In this document: positions 25,033 through 33,776 of the stretch, one piece after another
Layout: each line of letters opens with the position of its first letter
Numbering within the stretch: the stretch's first letter is position 1
Origin: Lacunisphaera limnophila
GTDB taxonomy: Bacteria; Verrucomicrobiota; Verrucomicrobiia; Opitutales; Opitutaceae
Length of the DNA: 64,000 bases
Direction: 5' to 3'
Assembly: GCF_001746835.1 (NCBI RefSeq)
Contig: NZ_CP016094.1
Span: forward strand, 2,046,001-2,110,000
Notes under the pieces: model-generated
Told to the model about the DNA's origin: nothing
The model's database searches: none
Seen by the model: only the letters and a program-made list of their open reading frames with translations
Program-made: the position numbers and the translations under genes

Positions 25033-26118
25033 ATGACAAACGACCTCGCCGTCGAATTGGGCGAAAAAAGTTACCCCATCACTTTTCCGGCCGACGCCAC
25101 AGTTGCGATCCGCGAGCGATTGGCGGCCACGGTGGCCGGGGGGCGATCGAGCGTTTTGCTCACGGATGATGGCGTGGCTCGGGCGCAGTCGAAATTTCTG
25201 GCGGATGCCTTCGGCGCGACGCCGCGGTTGATCCTGTCGGCGGGCGAGCGGACCAAGTCGCTCGAGTCCCTGGGCAAGGTGCTCGATTTCCTCGCCGCGA
25301 ACCGCGTCAACCGCCAGGGGGTGCTCTGGGTGGTGGGTGGCGGGGTGATGGGCGACCTGGGTGGATTTTCCGCGGCCAGCTACCTGCGCGGGATCCAGTA
25401 TGTGCAGATCCCCACCACGTTGTTGGCCATGGTGGACAGCTCGGTCGGCGGCAAGACGGGGATCAACCTGACGGCAGGCAAGAACCTCGTCGGCGCGTTT
25501 CACCACCCGGGTGCGGTGTTCATCGGACGCGAGTTCCTGCAGACGCTCCCGCCACGGGAATTTGCCGCCGGGATGGCGGAGATCATCAAATACGGACTGT
25601 TGGGCGACCAGGAGCTGTTCGGCCAGCTGGAAGCCCGCCCCGTGGATGTCCGCAGCGCGGAGCTCCCGGCGGTGATCCGCCGCTGCTGCCAGCTCAAGGC
25701 GGAGATCGTGAAGGCCGATGAATTTGAGCGCGCCGCCGAGGGGGGGAGGGCGTTGCTGAACCTCGGGCACACCTTCGGCCATGCCATCGAGCAGGTCACC
25801 GGCTACACCACCTACCTGCACGGCGAGGGGGTGGCGATCGGCCTCGTGGCCGCGGCCCGGCTCTCACACAAACTCGGTCTGCTCGCCCCCGCCGACATCG
25901 AGCGGGTTGAGCGCACCGTGGCAGCCCACAACCTGCCCATCCGCCTGCGCGGCCCGCTACCGCTCGCAGAACTCCAGAACGCCACGACCCGCGACAAGAA
26001 AAACCGCGCCGGGGGCGTTCGTTTCGTGGTCATGAATTCACTGGGTCAGGCCGCCACCCGCTCAGGGGTCGCCCCGTCCACGGTCGAGGCCGTCTGGCGC
26101 GAGGTCGGGGCTGTCTAG
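25033..26118 (+). CDS. aroB: 3-dehydroquinate synthase (AroB)
   Basis: AroB is the second enzyme of the shikimate pathway; it converts DAHP to 3-dehydroquinate with NAD and a divalent metal. The 361-residue protein shows VVGGGVMGDLGGF (NAD site, about 101-113) and the IPTTLLAMVDSSVGGKTGIN region (about 126-145). The metal ligands are in MAEIIKYGLLGD and LNLGHTFGHAIE. The length is normal. It is divergent from the iron operon and heads a rightward run towards lpxA and pdxA. Confidence 0.95.
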   Translation: MTNDLAVELGEKSYPITFPADATVAIRERLAATVAGGRSSVLLTDDGVARAQSKFLADAFGATPRLILSAGERTKSLESLGKVLDFLAANRVNRQGVLWVVGGGVMGDLGGFSAASYLRGIQYVQIPTTLLAMVDSSVGGKTGINLTAGKNLVGAFHHPGAVFIGREFLQTLPPREFAAGMAEIIKYGLLGDQELFGQLEARPVDVRSAELPAVIRRCCQLKAEIVKADEFERAAEGGRALLNLGHTFGHAIEQVTGYTTYLHGEGVAIGLVAAARLSHKLGLLAPADIERVERTVAAHNLPIRLRGPLPLAELQNATTRDKKNRAGGVRFVVMNSLGQAATRSGVAPSTVEAVWREVGAV

Positions 26119-26162
26119 ATTTTGGGTGCCTTTCCCGGGCGAACCCGTAACCTGATCCTCCC

Positions 26163-26801
26163 ATGTCAGCCATCGACGAAGGCATTGTCCGCGAGTATTT
26201 CGAGCAGAACGGATTCCTGGTCCGTCAGCCGCGCAAATACCAGGTGGCCGCGCGCCGGAAGACCGGGGACGAGGAGGTGGATCTCGTGGTGTTCAACCCG
26301 GCCTGGCAGCGGAGCGCGCGTAAACCCGGTTTCTTCCTTTTCTCCAACGAGCTGCCTTTCGTCCGCCAGGCCATCGTGGCCGTCAAGGGCTGGCACACCG
26401 GGGTCTTCACCCCGACCATGCTCAAGAGCAGTCCGGAGATCTTTGGTTTTCTCGAGGACAAGGTGCTGAAGGACGTTACCCGGCTGTTTCCCCCGGCGGG
26501 GGATGACGACCCGGCCGGCGGTTTTACCAAGATCCTGGTGCTCCCCAGCCTGCCGACCGCCGAGCCGTTCCGCACGCAGAGCGTCGAGCTCCTCAAGGAG
26601 CACGGCGTTGATGCGATCATCTCCTTCCGGGCCATGTTGCTCGACCTCCTCGACAAGGTGGAAGTGAACCAGAATTACACCAAGAGCGACACCCTGCAGG
26701 TGATGCGCATTCTCAAGAACTACGACCTGCTCAAGGACACGCAGATGGATTTCCTGCCGGACCGCCCGGTGACCCGGCGCGGCCGCGGCGCGAACGAATG
26801 A
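26163..26801 (+). CDS. Conserved protein of unknown function with a possible PD-(D/E)XK nuclease-like core
   Basis: I cannot name this 212-residue protein. Its first half has a pattern seen in restriction-endonuclease-like folds: an N-terminal helix VREYFEQNGF, an acidic strand EEVDLVVFN (Asp about residue 40), and a later strand AIVAVKGWH with a Lys where the xxK of PD-(D/E)XK enzymes would be. The second half is helical and ends with RRGRGANE. Its stop overlaps the lpxA ATG by 4 bp, so it is co-translated with a lipid A gene. The nuclease link is an inference from motif spacing; a structural, non-catalytic role is equally possible. Confidence 0.6.
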   Translation: MSAIDEGIVREYFEQNGFLVRQPRKYQVAARRKTGDEEVDLVVFNPAWQRSARKPGFFLFSNELPFVRQAIVAVKGWHTGVFTPTMLKSSPEIFGFLEDKVLKDVTRLFPPAGDDDPAGGFTKILVLPSLPTAEPFRTQSVELLKEHGVDAIISFRAMLLDLLDKVEVNQNYTKSDTLQVMRILKNYDLLKDTQMDFLPDRPVTRRGRGANE

Positions 26802-27550
26802 GCGTCCACCCGACCGCGATCATCGAGGAGGGCGTGCAGCTCGGCGCGGGCTGCACGATCCATCCGCATGCCATCATCAAGCGCGGCACGGTGCTCGGCG
26901 ACGGTGTGGCGGTGCATCCGTTCGCGGTCGTCGGCGGCGATCCCAATTTCCTGAAGTTCGACGCCGCCACCGTGAGTGGCGTACGCATCGGCGCGGGTAC
27001 GGTCATCCGCGAGCATGCCTCGATCAACCGCTCGATCTACGCGGGCAAGGACACCGTCGTCGGCGCCCGCTGCTACCTGATGGCCAACGCGCATGTCGGC
27101 CACGATTGCACGGTGGGGGATGACGTGGTGCTCGCCACCAACATCATGCTCGGCGGCCACACCGACGTCGGGAGCTTCACGTTTTTCGGCGGCGGGGCCG
27201 GCGCCCACCAGTTCTGCCGCATCGGCGAGGGCGTCATGATCGCCGGGCTCGCGCGCATCACGCAGGATCTGGCGCCCTTCCTCCTCGTCGCCGAGCGCAA
27301 CGAGGTGTCCGGCCTGAACCTCGTCGGCCTCAAGCGCCGCGGGGTGGCGCGCGAGGCGATCGGTGAACTCAAGGATTGCTACCGCGCGGTCTTCGCCGGC
27401 GGGGATCCGCGCAAGCTCGCGGCCGCCCGGCTGGCCGCCGGCGTGCGCAGCGCCGAGGCCCGGCGTTTCCTGGAGTTTTTCGCCGGCGGCAAACGCGGCT
27501 TTGCCCGGCCGGATGCCGCCCTGGCGGGGCCGGCGGACGATTCCGCATGA
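26798..27550 (+). CDS. lpxA: Acyl-ACP--UDP-N-acetylglucosamine O-acyltransferase (LpxA)
   Basis: LpxA performs the first step of lipid A biosynthesis, transferring a hydroxyacyl chain from ACP to UDP-GlcNAc. The protein is 250 residues with many hexapeptide repeats that form a left-handed beta helix. The catalytic His lies in MANAHVGHDC, equivalent to His125 of E. coli. The PNFLKF and GLNLVGLKRRG segments, which contact substrate and open the C-terminal helical part, are both present. It overlaps the upstream unknown gene and pdxA by 4 bp each. Its presence indicates a lipopolysaccharide-containing outer membrane. Confidence 0.93.
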   Translation: MSVHPTAIIEEGVQLGAGCTIHPHAIIKRGTVLGDGVAVHPFAVVGGDPNFLKFDAATVSGVRIGAGTVIREHASINRSIYAGKDTVVGARCYLMANAHVGHDCTVGDDVVLATNIMLGGHTDVGSFTFFGGGAGAHQFCRIGEGVMIAGLARITQDLAPFLLVAERNEVSGLNLVGLKRRGVAREAIGELKDCYRAVFAGGDPRKLAAARLAAGVRSAEARRFLEFFAGGKRGFARPDAALAGPADDSA

Positions 27551-28473
27551 AACCGCTGGCGTTCACCTGCGGGGACCCGGCCGGCGTCGGCCCCGAGATC
27601 ATCGCGGCGTGGCTTTTGGCCCACCCGGCCGAGGCGGCGGGCATCGCGGTGATCGGTCCGGCCCGTTGGCTCGAGACCTTGCCGGCGGGCCCGCAGAAGG
27701 TCGCGGTCGGCCTCGAGGATTATATCGCGGCACCCGGCCAACCCGACGGCGACGGTGCCCTGGTCGCCTGGGCTGCCATGGAACGCGCCGCGCAGGGCGT
27801 GCTGGCCGGGGAGTTTTCCGGCGTTGTCACCGCGCCGGTGAGCAAGGAGCGGCTCGCAGCCATCGGTTATCCCTTTCCGGGCCAGACGGAGTTCTTCGCC
27901 GCGCACTGGCAGGGTGACCCGGTCATGTGTTTCTGCGGGGGACGGCTACGGGTGGCCCTGGCCACCTGGCACATCCCCCTGCATCAGGTGGGCCGCGCGC
28001 TCGGCCCGCACCTGCTGCACCGCACGGTGGCCGCCGCGGCGGAGCTGGCCCGGGCCGAGGGCATCGCCGTCCCGCGCATCGGGGTCTGCGGGTTGAATCC
28101 CCACGCGGGGGAGGGCGGGCTGCTCGGCTACGAGGAGAAGGATTTCATCAATCCGGCGCTGGAGCACCTGCGTCCGGAGTTTCCGGGGCTCTCGCTGTGC
28201 CAGCCGGGGGACACGCTGTTCGCGCGCGCGTTGCGCGGGGAGTTCGACGTCATCGTCGCGCTCTATCACGACCAGGGGCTGGCGCCGCTGAAGACGGTGG
28301 ATTTTGATGAGGCGGTGAATGTCACCCTCGGCCTGCCCTTCGTGCGCACCAGCCCGGATCACGGCACGGCGTTCGGGATTGCCGGACGCGGTCAGGCCCG
28401 GGCCACCAGCTTCACCAACGCGGTCACCGTCGCCCGCCGACTCATCGCCACGCGACCGTCGCCCTCCCTTTAA
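27547..28473 (+). CDS. pdxA: 4-hydroxythreonine-4-phosphate dehydrogenase (PdxA)
   Basis: PdxA oxidises 4-phosphohydroxy-L-threonine in the deoxyxylulose-independent branch leading to pyridoxal phosphate. The 308-residue protein starts with the signature TCGDPAGVGPE. The three metal-binding histidines are in ATWHIPLHQ, GLNPHAGEGG and LYHDQGLAPLK. The substrate-binding His-Thr pair of the usual GHTE motif reads Gln-Thr here (FPGQTEF), a substitution worth noting. A VTAPVSKE motif precedes it. The start ATG overlaps the lpxA stop; the subtilase gene follows 2 bp after the stop. Confidence 0.9.
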   Translation: MKPLAFTCGDPAGVGPEIIAAWLLAHPAEAAGIAVIGPARWLETLPAGPQKVAVGLEDYIAAPGQPDGDGALVAWAAMERAAQGVLAGEFSGVVTAPVSKERLAAIGYPFPGQTEFFAAHWQGDPVMCFCGGRLRVALATWHIPLHQVGRALGPHLLHRTVAAAAELARAEGIAVPRIGVCGLNPHAGEGGLLGYEEKDFINPALEHLRPEFPGLSLCQPGDTLFARALRGEFDVIVALYHDQGLAPLKTVDFDEAVNVTLGLPFVRTSPDHGTAFGIAGRGQARATSFTNAVTVARRLIATRPSPSL

Positions 28474-28475
28474 CC

Positions 28476-30344
28476 ATGAAAACCCTGCTCCCCCTGTTAG
28501 TTGCCAGCCTCGTGACCGTCACCCTGTTCGGCGCGGACAAGCCGCGCATCACCTCCCAGGACCAGCTGCCGCGGTACAGTTATCCCCTGACCGGTCCGGT
28601 GACCGACGTCGTCACGGGTGACGCCGGCTATGACCGCCTGGCCCCGGCCGTGCGGGCCAACCTGGAAAAGCTCCTCGCCGACTATGACATCGCGGATCGC
28701 GCGACCCTGCAGGACGTGCTCCTGACCCTCATGGCCATGGACGTGCACGAGGGGAAATACGCCGCCGCCCGCGAGCGGCTGGCGACCGTCCGGGCCCTGG
28801 AGGAAAAACCCGCGGCGAAGCTGACCACCGGCCTGCTGGCGGAAAGTTACATGGACGCGCGGGCGAGCGGTGACTTTGCCAGCGAGGAAGCGTTCCGGGC
28901 CGCGTTTGCCAAGCTTTACGCGCAGCGGCTCGGCCAGCTCCCCTGGGACACGGTCGCGGACAACCTCAAGTCCGCGAAGGCCTCGGCGGAGATCGCCTCC
29001 GCGGCGCTGATCGTCGGCAATCTCGGCAGCCAGCTGCAGCCAGGCGTGGACAAGACCGGCACGGTGAGCGGCGAGGTCGCCGCGACCCTGATTGCCCAGC
29101 GCACCAACGTGGCGCATTACCTGCCGCTCAAGGCGGAGCGCGTCGCGGCCCTGACCACCATCGTGAACGCCAACAAGAAGGAGAAGGCGAACATCTGGCC
29201 GGCCCGGGATATCAGCCTCACGGCCGACTCCGGCCTGCAGCCGGTGGTCGTGGCGATCTGGGACAGCGGCGTGGACACGGCGGTGCTCCCGCAGCAGGTC
29301 TGGACCAACACCGCGGAAACCGCGAACGGCGCGGACGATGACGGCAACGGCTATGTCGATGACCTCCACGGCATCGCCTACAATCTCAAGTCGGACGCGG
29401 TGCCGGAGATCCTCGTGCCGTTGACCCCGGAGCAGCTGGCCATCTATCCCCAGGCCCGGAACTGGACCAAGGGTTATCTCGATCTCCAGGCCAGCGTGGA
29501 CAGTCCCGAGGCCAGCGCCCTCAAGGGTCATCTCTCCACCCTCCAACCGGCCGATGTGAAGCCGTTCATCGAGGGGCTGAATCTCTTCGGCAACTACACG
29601 CACGGCACGCATGTCGCCGGCATCGCGGCGGCCGGTAACCCGGCGATCCGCCTCATGGCCGCGCGGATCACGTTTGATCACCGGATGATTCCCGACGTCC
29701 CGACTCGCGAGCAGGCGGAGAAGGACGCCGCGGCGATCCGGGCGGTGGTCGCCTACCTCAAGGCCCACCAGGTGCGCGTGGTAAACATGAGCTGGGGCGG
29801 GTCCCCCCGCGCCATTGAGGCGGACTTCGAGGCCAACGGCGCCGGCGGCACGCCCGAGGAGCGCAAGGCCACGGCGCGCGAGTATTTCGGCCTGTTCAAG
29901 ACGGCGATGACGGAGGCGATGGCCGCGGCGCCGGAGATCCTCTTCGTGGCCGCGGCCGGCAACAGCGACAGCGACGCGGCCTTCGACGAGTTTGCGCCCT
30001 CCGGCATCGACCTGCCGAACATTCTCACCGTCGGGGCGGTGGACCAGGCGGGCGAGGAGACCTCGTTCTCGAGCTTCGGCAAGAATGTTGACGTGCACGC
30101 CAACGGCTTCGAGGTGGAGAGCTACCTGCCGGGCGGCGAGCGGATGAAATACTCCGGCACCTCCATGGCATCGCCGAACGTGGCCAACCTCGCGGCCAAG
30201 CTCATTGCCCTCGATCCCGCCCTCACGGTCGAGCAGGTGACCGGCCTGATCCAGCTCGGGGCCGAGCGCAGCGCCGACGGCCGCATCAACCTCATCAACC
30301 CCAAACGCAGCTTCGCCCTCCTGCAGGCGTTGCGGCAGAAATGA
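28476..30344 (+). CDS. Secreted S8 family (subtilisin-like) serine peptidase
   Basis: This 622-residue exported peptidase has a signal peptide (about 1-18, ending near LFGA). A long N-terminal helical region of about 240 residues precedes the catalytic part and probably acts as a pro-domain. The triad is complete: Asp263 in WDSGVDT, His376 in HGTHVAG and Ser563 in GTSMASP. The oxyanion Asn is in AAGNSDSD. The 110-residue span between Asp and His is longer than in subtilisin, pointing to an inserted domain. Distance to pdxA is 2 bp, so transcription is probably shared, although no functional link is evident. Confidence 0.88.
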   Translation: MKTLLPLLVASLVTVTLFGADKPRITSQDQLPRYSYPLTGPVTDVVTGDAGYDRLAPAVRANLEKLLADYDIADRATLQDVLLTLMAMDVHEGKYAAARERLATVRALEEKPAAKLTTGLLAESYMDARASGDFASEEAFRAAFAKLYAQRLGQLPWDTVADNLKSAKASAEIASAALIVGNLGSQLQPGVDKTGTVSGEVAATLIAQRTNVAHYLPLKAERVAALTTIVNANKKEKANIWPARDISLTADSGLQPVVVAIWDSGVDTAVLPQQVWTNTAETANGADDDGNGYVDDLHGIAYNLKSDAVPEILVPLTPEQLAIYPQARNWTKGYLDLQASVDSPEASALKGHLSTLQPADVKPFIEGLNLFGNYTHGTHVAGIAAAGNPAIRLMAARITFDHRMIPDVPTREQAEKDAAAIRAVVAYLKAHQVRVVNMSWGGSPRAIEADFEANGAGGTPEERKATAREYFGLFKTAMTEAMAAAPEILFVAAAGNSDSDAAFDEFAPSGIDLPNILTVGAVDQAGEETSFSSFGKNVDVHANGFEVESYLPGGERMKYSGTSMASPNVANLAAKLIALDPALTVEQVTGLIQLGAERSADGRINLINPKRSFALLQALRQK

Positions 30345-30390
30345 GCGGCCCGCGCTTGCGCCCCCGCCTTTCCCTCGCACCGTACGCCGC

Positions 30391-30804
30391 ATGAGTCCGC
30401 CCGTCCTCCCCCCGACCGCCCCGTCCCCCGGCCCCACGCCGGGGGTTGCCGGCGTGGAAGGGGTCCGCGAGGGCAATGAGAACCTGGTCCGCCTGACCCC
30501 GCCGGCCGGGGAGAAGGTCGGCGCCCTCATTGCCCGGGACCGGGCGGGGGACTACCTGCGGATCGCCATCACCGGCGGCGGGTGTAACGGCCTGAGCTAC
30601 AAGCTCCGCTTCGCCCCCGCGCCCAAGCGCGGCGACATCCTTGTGCGCAGCGCCGGCACCACCGTGCTGGTCGATGCCAAGACCGCCCTCTACCTCAAGG
30701 GCACCGTGCTGGACTATTCCGACAAGATGATCGGCGGCGGTTTCAAGTTCACCAACCCCAACGCCAAGGCCTCCTGCTCCTGCGGGGAGAGCTTCAGCGT
30801 CTGA
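30391..30804 (+). CDS. HesB/IscA-type iron-sulfur carrier protein
   Basis: This A-type carrier accepts nascent Fe-S clusters and passes them to apo-proteins. The last about 105 residues form the HesB domain with its three conserved cysteines: Cys65 in GGGCNGLSY, and Cys129 and Cys131 in the C-terminal CSCGESF. The first about 30 residues are Pro-rich and unrelated to the family, so translation may start later. It is separate from the suf cluster at 44-50 kb, with which it presumably cooperates. Whether it is ErpA, IscA or SufA in function cannot be decided from sequence. Confidence 0.88.
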   Translation: MSPPVLPPTAPSPGPTPGVAGVEGVREGNENLVRLTPPAGEKVGALIARDRAGDYLRIAITGGGCNGLSYKLRFAPAPKRGDILVRSAGTTVLVDAKTALYLKGTVLDYSDKMIGGGFKFTNPNAKASCSCGESFSV

Positions 30805-30894
30805 GCCGGCCCCCGCCCCGAAATAGTGTTGTCATTGGCACCCTTCGGGCCAAAAACCCCTCTACTGACCTCCCTCGCAAAGCAAACCACCTGA

Positions 30895-31548
30895 ATGGCA
30901 CTTCCTTCCTCTTCGTCCGGCGGACGCCCCCCTTATAACCGCGATCCGCGTCGCAACAACGACCCCTACGCGGCCATCCGCCGCAACCATCGCATCAAGT
31001 CGCCGCAGGTGCGCGTGATCAGCCCCGAGGGCCGCCAGCTCGGCATCATGGACACGCCGAAGGCCATCGCACTCGCGCTCCAGTTCAACCTGGACCTCGT
31101 CGAGGTCGCCGCCGCCGCCACGCCGCCTGTGTGCCGCATCATGGATTTCGGCAAGTACGTCTACGAGGAGCAGAAGAAGCACGCCCACAGCAAGCCCGCC
31201 GGCACGAAGCTCAAGGAAATCGAGTTCACCGTCCGCATCGAGGGCCACGATTTCGAGACCAAGCTCCGCCACGCCGAGGAATTCCTCGACCACGGCAACA
31301 AGGTGAAGCTCCGCCTGAAGTTCCGCGGCCGCGAGATGGCCCATCCGGAAGTGGGTTTCAACCTCATGACCAAGGCGCTGGGCGAGCTCGCCACCATGGG
31401 CCACCCCGATTCCCCGCCCAAGCAGAGCGGCAAGCAGATCAACGTGATGGTCTCCCCGCTGCCCGCCAACAAGCGCAAGCCCAAGTTCCACACCCGGGCC
31501 GAGGGCCACGTGCCCGATCATCCCACCCCCGCGTCCGCGGCGGAGTGA
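30895..31548 (+). CDS. infC: Translation initiation factor IF-3
   Basis: IF-3 binds the 30S subunit and checks start-codon selection. The 217-residue protein has the N-domain segments RRNHRIKSPQVRVISPEG and LDLVEVAAAATPPVCRIMDFGKY (conserved in IF-3), and a C-domain with VKLRLKFRGREMAHPE. It has a variable Ser/Gly/Arg-rich N-terminal extension of about 25 residues. The start is ATG, not the rare AUU/AUC used for autoregulation in enteric bacteria. The usual neighbours rpmI and rplT do not follow; the next gene is an amidase. Confidence 0.94.
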   Translation: MALPSSSSGGRPPYNRDPRRNNDPYAAIRRNHRIKSPQVRVISPEGRQLGIMDTPKAIALALQFNLDLVEVAAAATPPVCRIMDFGKYVYEEQKKHAHSKPAGTKLKEIEFTVRIEGHDFETKLRHAEEFLDHGNKVKLRLKFRGREMAHPEVGFNLMTKALGELATMGHPDSPPKQSGKQINVMVSPLPANKRKPKFHTRAEGHVPDHPTPASAAE

Positions 31549-31565
31549 ACCGGAGAACCGACCGC

Positions 31566-32710
31566 GTGGCGTGGCTTACTGCACGCGGGTTGCTGCTGAT
31601 CGCGCTCTCCTTTCTGGCGGCCTGCGCCGCGCCGGCGCAACCGGCTGCGCCGGCCAAGGCGCCGGCCGCCGCCCCCGTCAAGCCCCGCCGGCCCCGGCCC
31701 GCGTGGCGCCGACCCGGCCGGTTCATGTCTGGGCCTTCACCAAGCTCCAAGGTATCGATTATGTGAGCCTGGCCGAGGTCGCGAAGCGCCACGGCCTGAA
31801 GTCCTCCTGGGTCAAACCGGAGATTGAGCGCACGCTCGCCGACGCCAAGGGAGGGCGCCTCCTGCGGTTCGAGGCCCGCCAGCGCGACTGCTACATCGAC
31901 GGCATCCGGGTGTTCCTCGGTGCACCCGTGCTGCTGCATCAGGGTGAGCTTTGGGTCACCAAGCTCGATGTGATCAAGACGCTCTCGCCCCTGCTCGGCC
32001 CGGAGGACCACCTGCCGCTCCTGCCCGCGGCGCCGCCGAAGATCATCGTGCTCGACGCGGGTCATGGTGGCAACGACCCGGGCAAGCAGAACCTCAAGCT
32101 CAAGCTGAACGAGAAGGACATGGCGCTCGATGTCGTGCTGCGCCTGCAGAAGATCCTCGAGCTGCGCGGCTACACCGTGCGGCTCACGCGGAGCGAGGAC
32201 AAGCGTCTCGCCGAGGGCCAGACGGCGGACCTGCAGGCGCGCGCCGCCTATGCCATCGCCGCGAAGGCCGACCTGTTCCTTTGCGTCCACTTCAACGCGG
32301 TGGAACCCGCGGCCGCCGCGCGGGTGATGGGCACCGAGACGTATGTGCTGACGCCGCAATACCAGCTTTCCACCGCGGCCAGCGCCCCCGACCCCCTGAC
32401 CACCATTGCCCTGCCGGGCAACCGGTACGATGCCGCCAACGCGCTGCTCGGCTTCCACCTGCACCGCCGTTTGCTCGCCGGCCTCAAGACCTCCGATCGC
32501 GGCTACAAGCGTGCGCGCTGGGCCGTGCTGCGCTTCGTGGAGTGTCCGGCCGGCTACATCGAGGCCGCGTTCCTGTCCAACGACACCGAGGCCGCGCGCA
32601 TCGGCACCCCGGCCTTCCGGCAGCAGATCGCCGAGTCCATCGCCGAGGGCGTGCAGGATTATGTCGCCACACTCGCGGCATTGCGTCCGGCCCCGGACGC
32701 CGTCAAGTAA
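31566..32710 (+). CDS. N-acetylmuramoyl-L-alanine amidase (Amidase_3) with an apparent frameshift near the N-terminus
   Basis: The catalytic domain (from about 32030) is a zinc amidase that cleaves the Mur-L-Ala bond of peptidoglycan. Metal ligands appear in LDAGHGGNDPG, LNEKDMALD and LCVHFNA, and the catalytic Glu in YIEAAFLSN. The reading frame of this domain has no export signal. A typical lipoprotein signal, GLLLIALSFLAAC, lies in a different frame from GTG 31566, running to a stop at 31766. One extra base in the C-rich tract 31672-31695 would join the two into a lipoprotein with a Pro/Ala linker. So the gene is either frameshifted here, phase-variable, or affected by a sequencing error. 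The continuous frame alone opens at GTG 31571. Confidence 0.75.
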
Positions 32711-32714
32711 GGGC

Positions 32715-33776
32715 ATGCGCCACCTCCGCCTGTTATTCGCCCTGCTGCCGGCCGCGGTCCTGCAGGGTTGGGATTATCACGGTCACCGGACCATCAACCA
32801 GCTCGCCCTGGCGGCCCTGCCGGCGGATTTCCCCGCCTTTGTGCAGGAGCCGGCCCACGCCGAGCGCATTGCCTATCTCTCCGGCGGCCCGGATCGCTGG
32901 CGCAACGTGGACCCGTGGCTGCGGCAGACCGGCCCGAGCTGGAACGACCATTTCCTCGATGTCGAGCAGCTGCCGGCCGCGGGGCTCGACCCGCTCACCG
33001 TGCCCTCGCTACGTTACGACTTCATCCTCGCCTTTGCCGCGGGGCGCGCGGCGCATGCCGACCGGTTCCCCGCCATTGACCCGGCGCGCAACGCCGACGG
33101 CACGGCCCTGTGGCCGGGCTTCGCGCCCTGGGCCATCACGGAGTGGACGCACAAGCTTCGCTCCGCCTTCGCCGCGTTGAAGGCGTTCATGGAGATGGGC
33201 GGCACGCCGGAGGAAATCGCCAACGCCCGGGCCGACGCCGTGCAGGCGATGGGCCTGCTCGGCCACTACGTGGGCGACTGTGCGCAGCCGCTGCACACGA
33301 CCGATCATTACAACGGCTGGGCCGGGCCCAACCCCGAGGGTTACACGACGTGGCGCGGGATGCACAGCTGGGCCGATGGCGGACTGGTGGCCAAGGCCGG
33401 CATCACCCTGGACACGCTCAAGCCGCGGGTGAAGGCGCCCACGCCGCTGGTGCTGGGGCCGCGCCCCGACGGGCGTGATCCGCTTTTTGTGGCCGTGATG
33501 GACTGGTTCCTCCGGCAGCACGCGCAGGTCGAGCCGCTCTATCAGCTGGAAAAGGCCGGGAAACTCAGCAACGCGCAGGAGAAGGCGGACCGCACGCGCC
33601 AGTTTCCCGGGCCCGTGGATCCGGCCGGCCGCGCCTTCTTCGAGGACCGGCTGCTGAGCGGCGGTGACATGCTCGCCACCGTCTGGGTCACCGCGTGGCA
33701 GTCCGCGCCGGTGGACACCTACCTGCGCAGCCAGCTCGCGCGCCGGTCGGGGGCCAAAACCACGGACACCCCGTGA
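32715..33776 (+). CDS. S1/P1-type zinc-dependent nuclease (phospholipase C/nuclease fold), secreted
   Basis: This protein of 353 residues has a signal peptide that ends at about LQG. The mature chain then starts with Trp-Asp-Tyr-His (WDYHGHRTINQLA), which places a Trp amino group and His for trinuclear zinc binding as in nuclease P1. Other zinc ligands are in the segment LLGHYVGDCAQPLHTTDH (HxxxD and His residues). The enzyme probably degrades single-stranded nucleic acids in the periplasm or outside. It lies 4 bp after the amidase stop and overlaps crcB by 4 bp. Confidence 0.86.
   Translation: MRHLRLLFALLPAAVLQGWDYHGHRTINQLALAALPADFPAFVQEPAHAERIAYLSGGPDRWRNVDPWLRQTGPSWNDHFLDVEQLPAAGLDPLTVPSLRYDFILAFAAGRAAHADRFPAIDPARNADGTALWPGFAPWAITEWTHKLRSAFAALKAFMEMGGTPEEIANARADAVQAMGLLGHYVGDCAQPLHTTDHYNGWAGPNPEGYTTWRGMHSWADGGLVAKAGITLDTLKPRVKAPTPLVLGPRPDGRDPLFVAVMDWFLRQHAQVEPLYQLEKAGKLSNAQEKADRTRQFPGPVDPAGRAFFEDRLLSGGDMLATVWVTAWQSAPVDTYLRSQLARRSGAKTTDTP

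Noticed and set aside
33700-33773. Fluoride riboswitch before crcB
   Set aside because: crcB overlaps the preceding coding sequence by 4 bp; the expected pseudoknot sequence would have to lie within the nuclease gene and was not seen.
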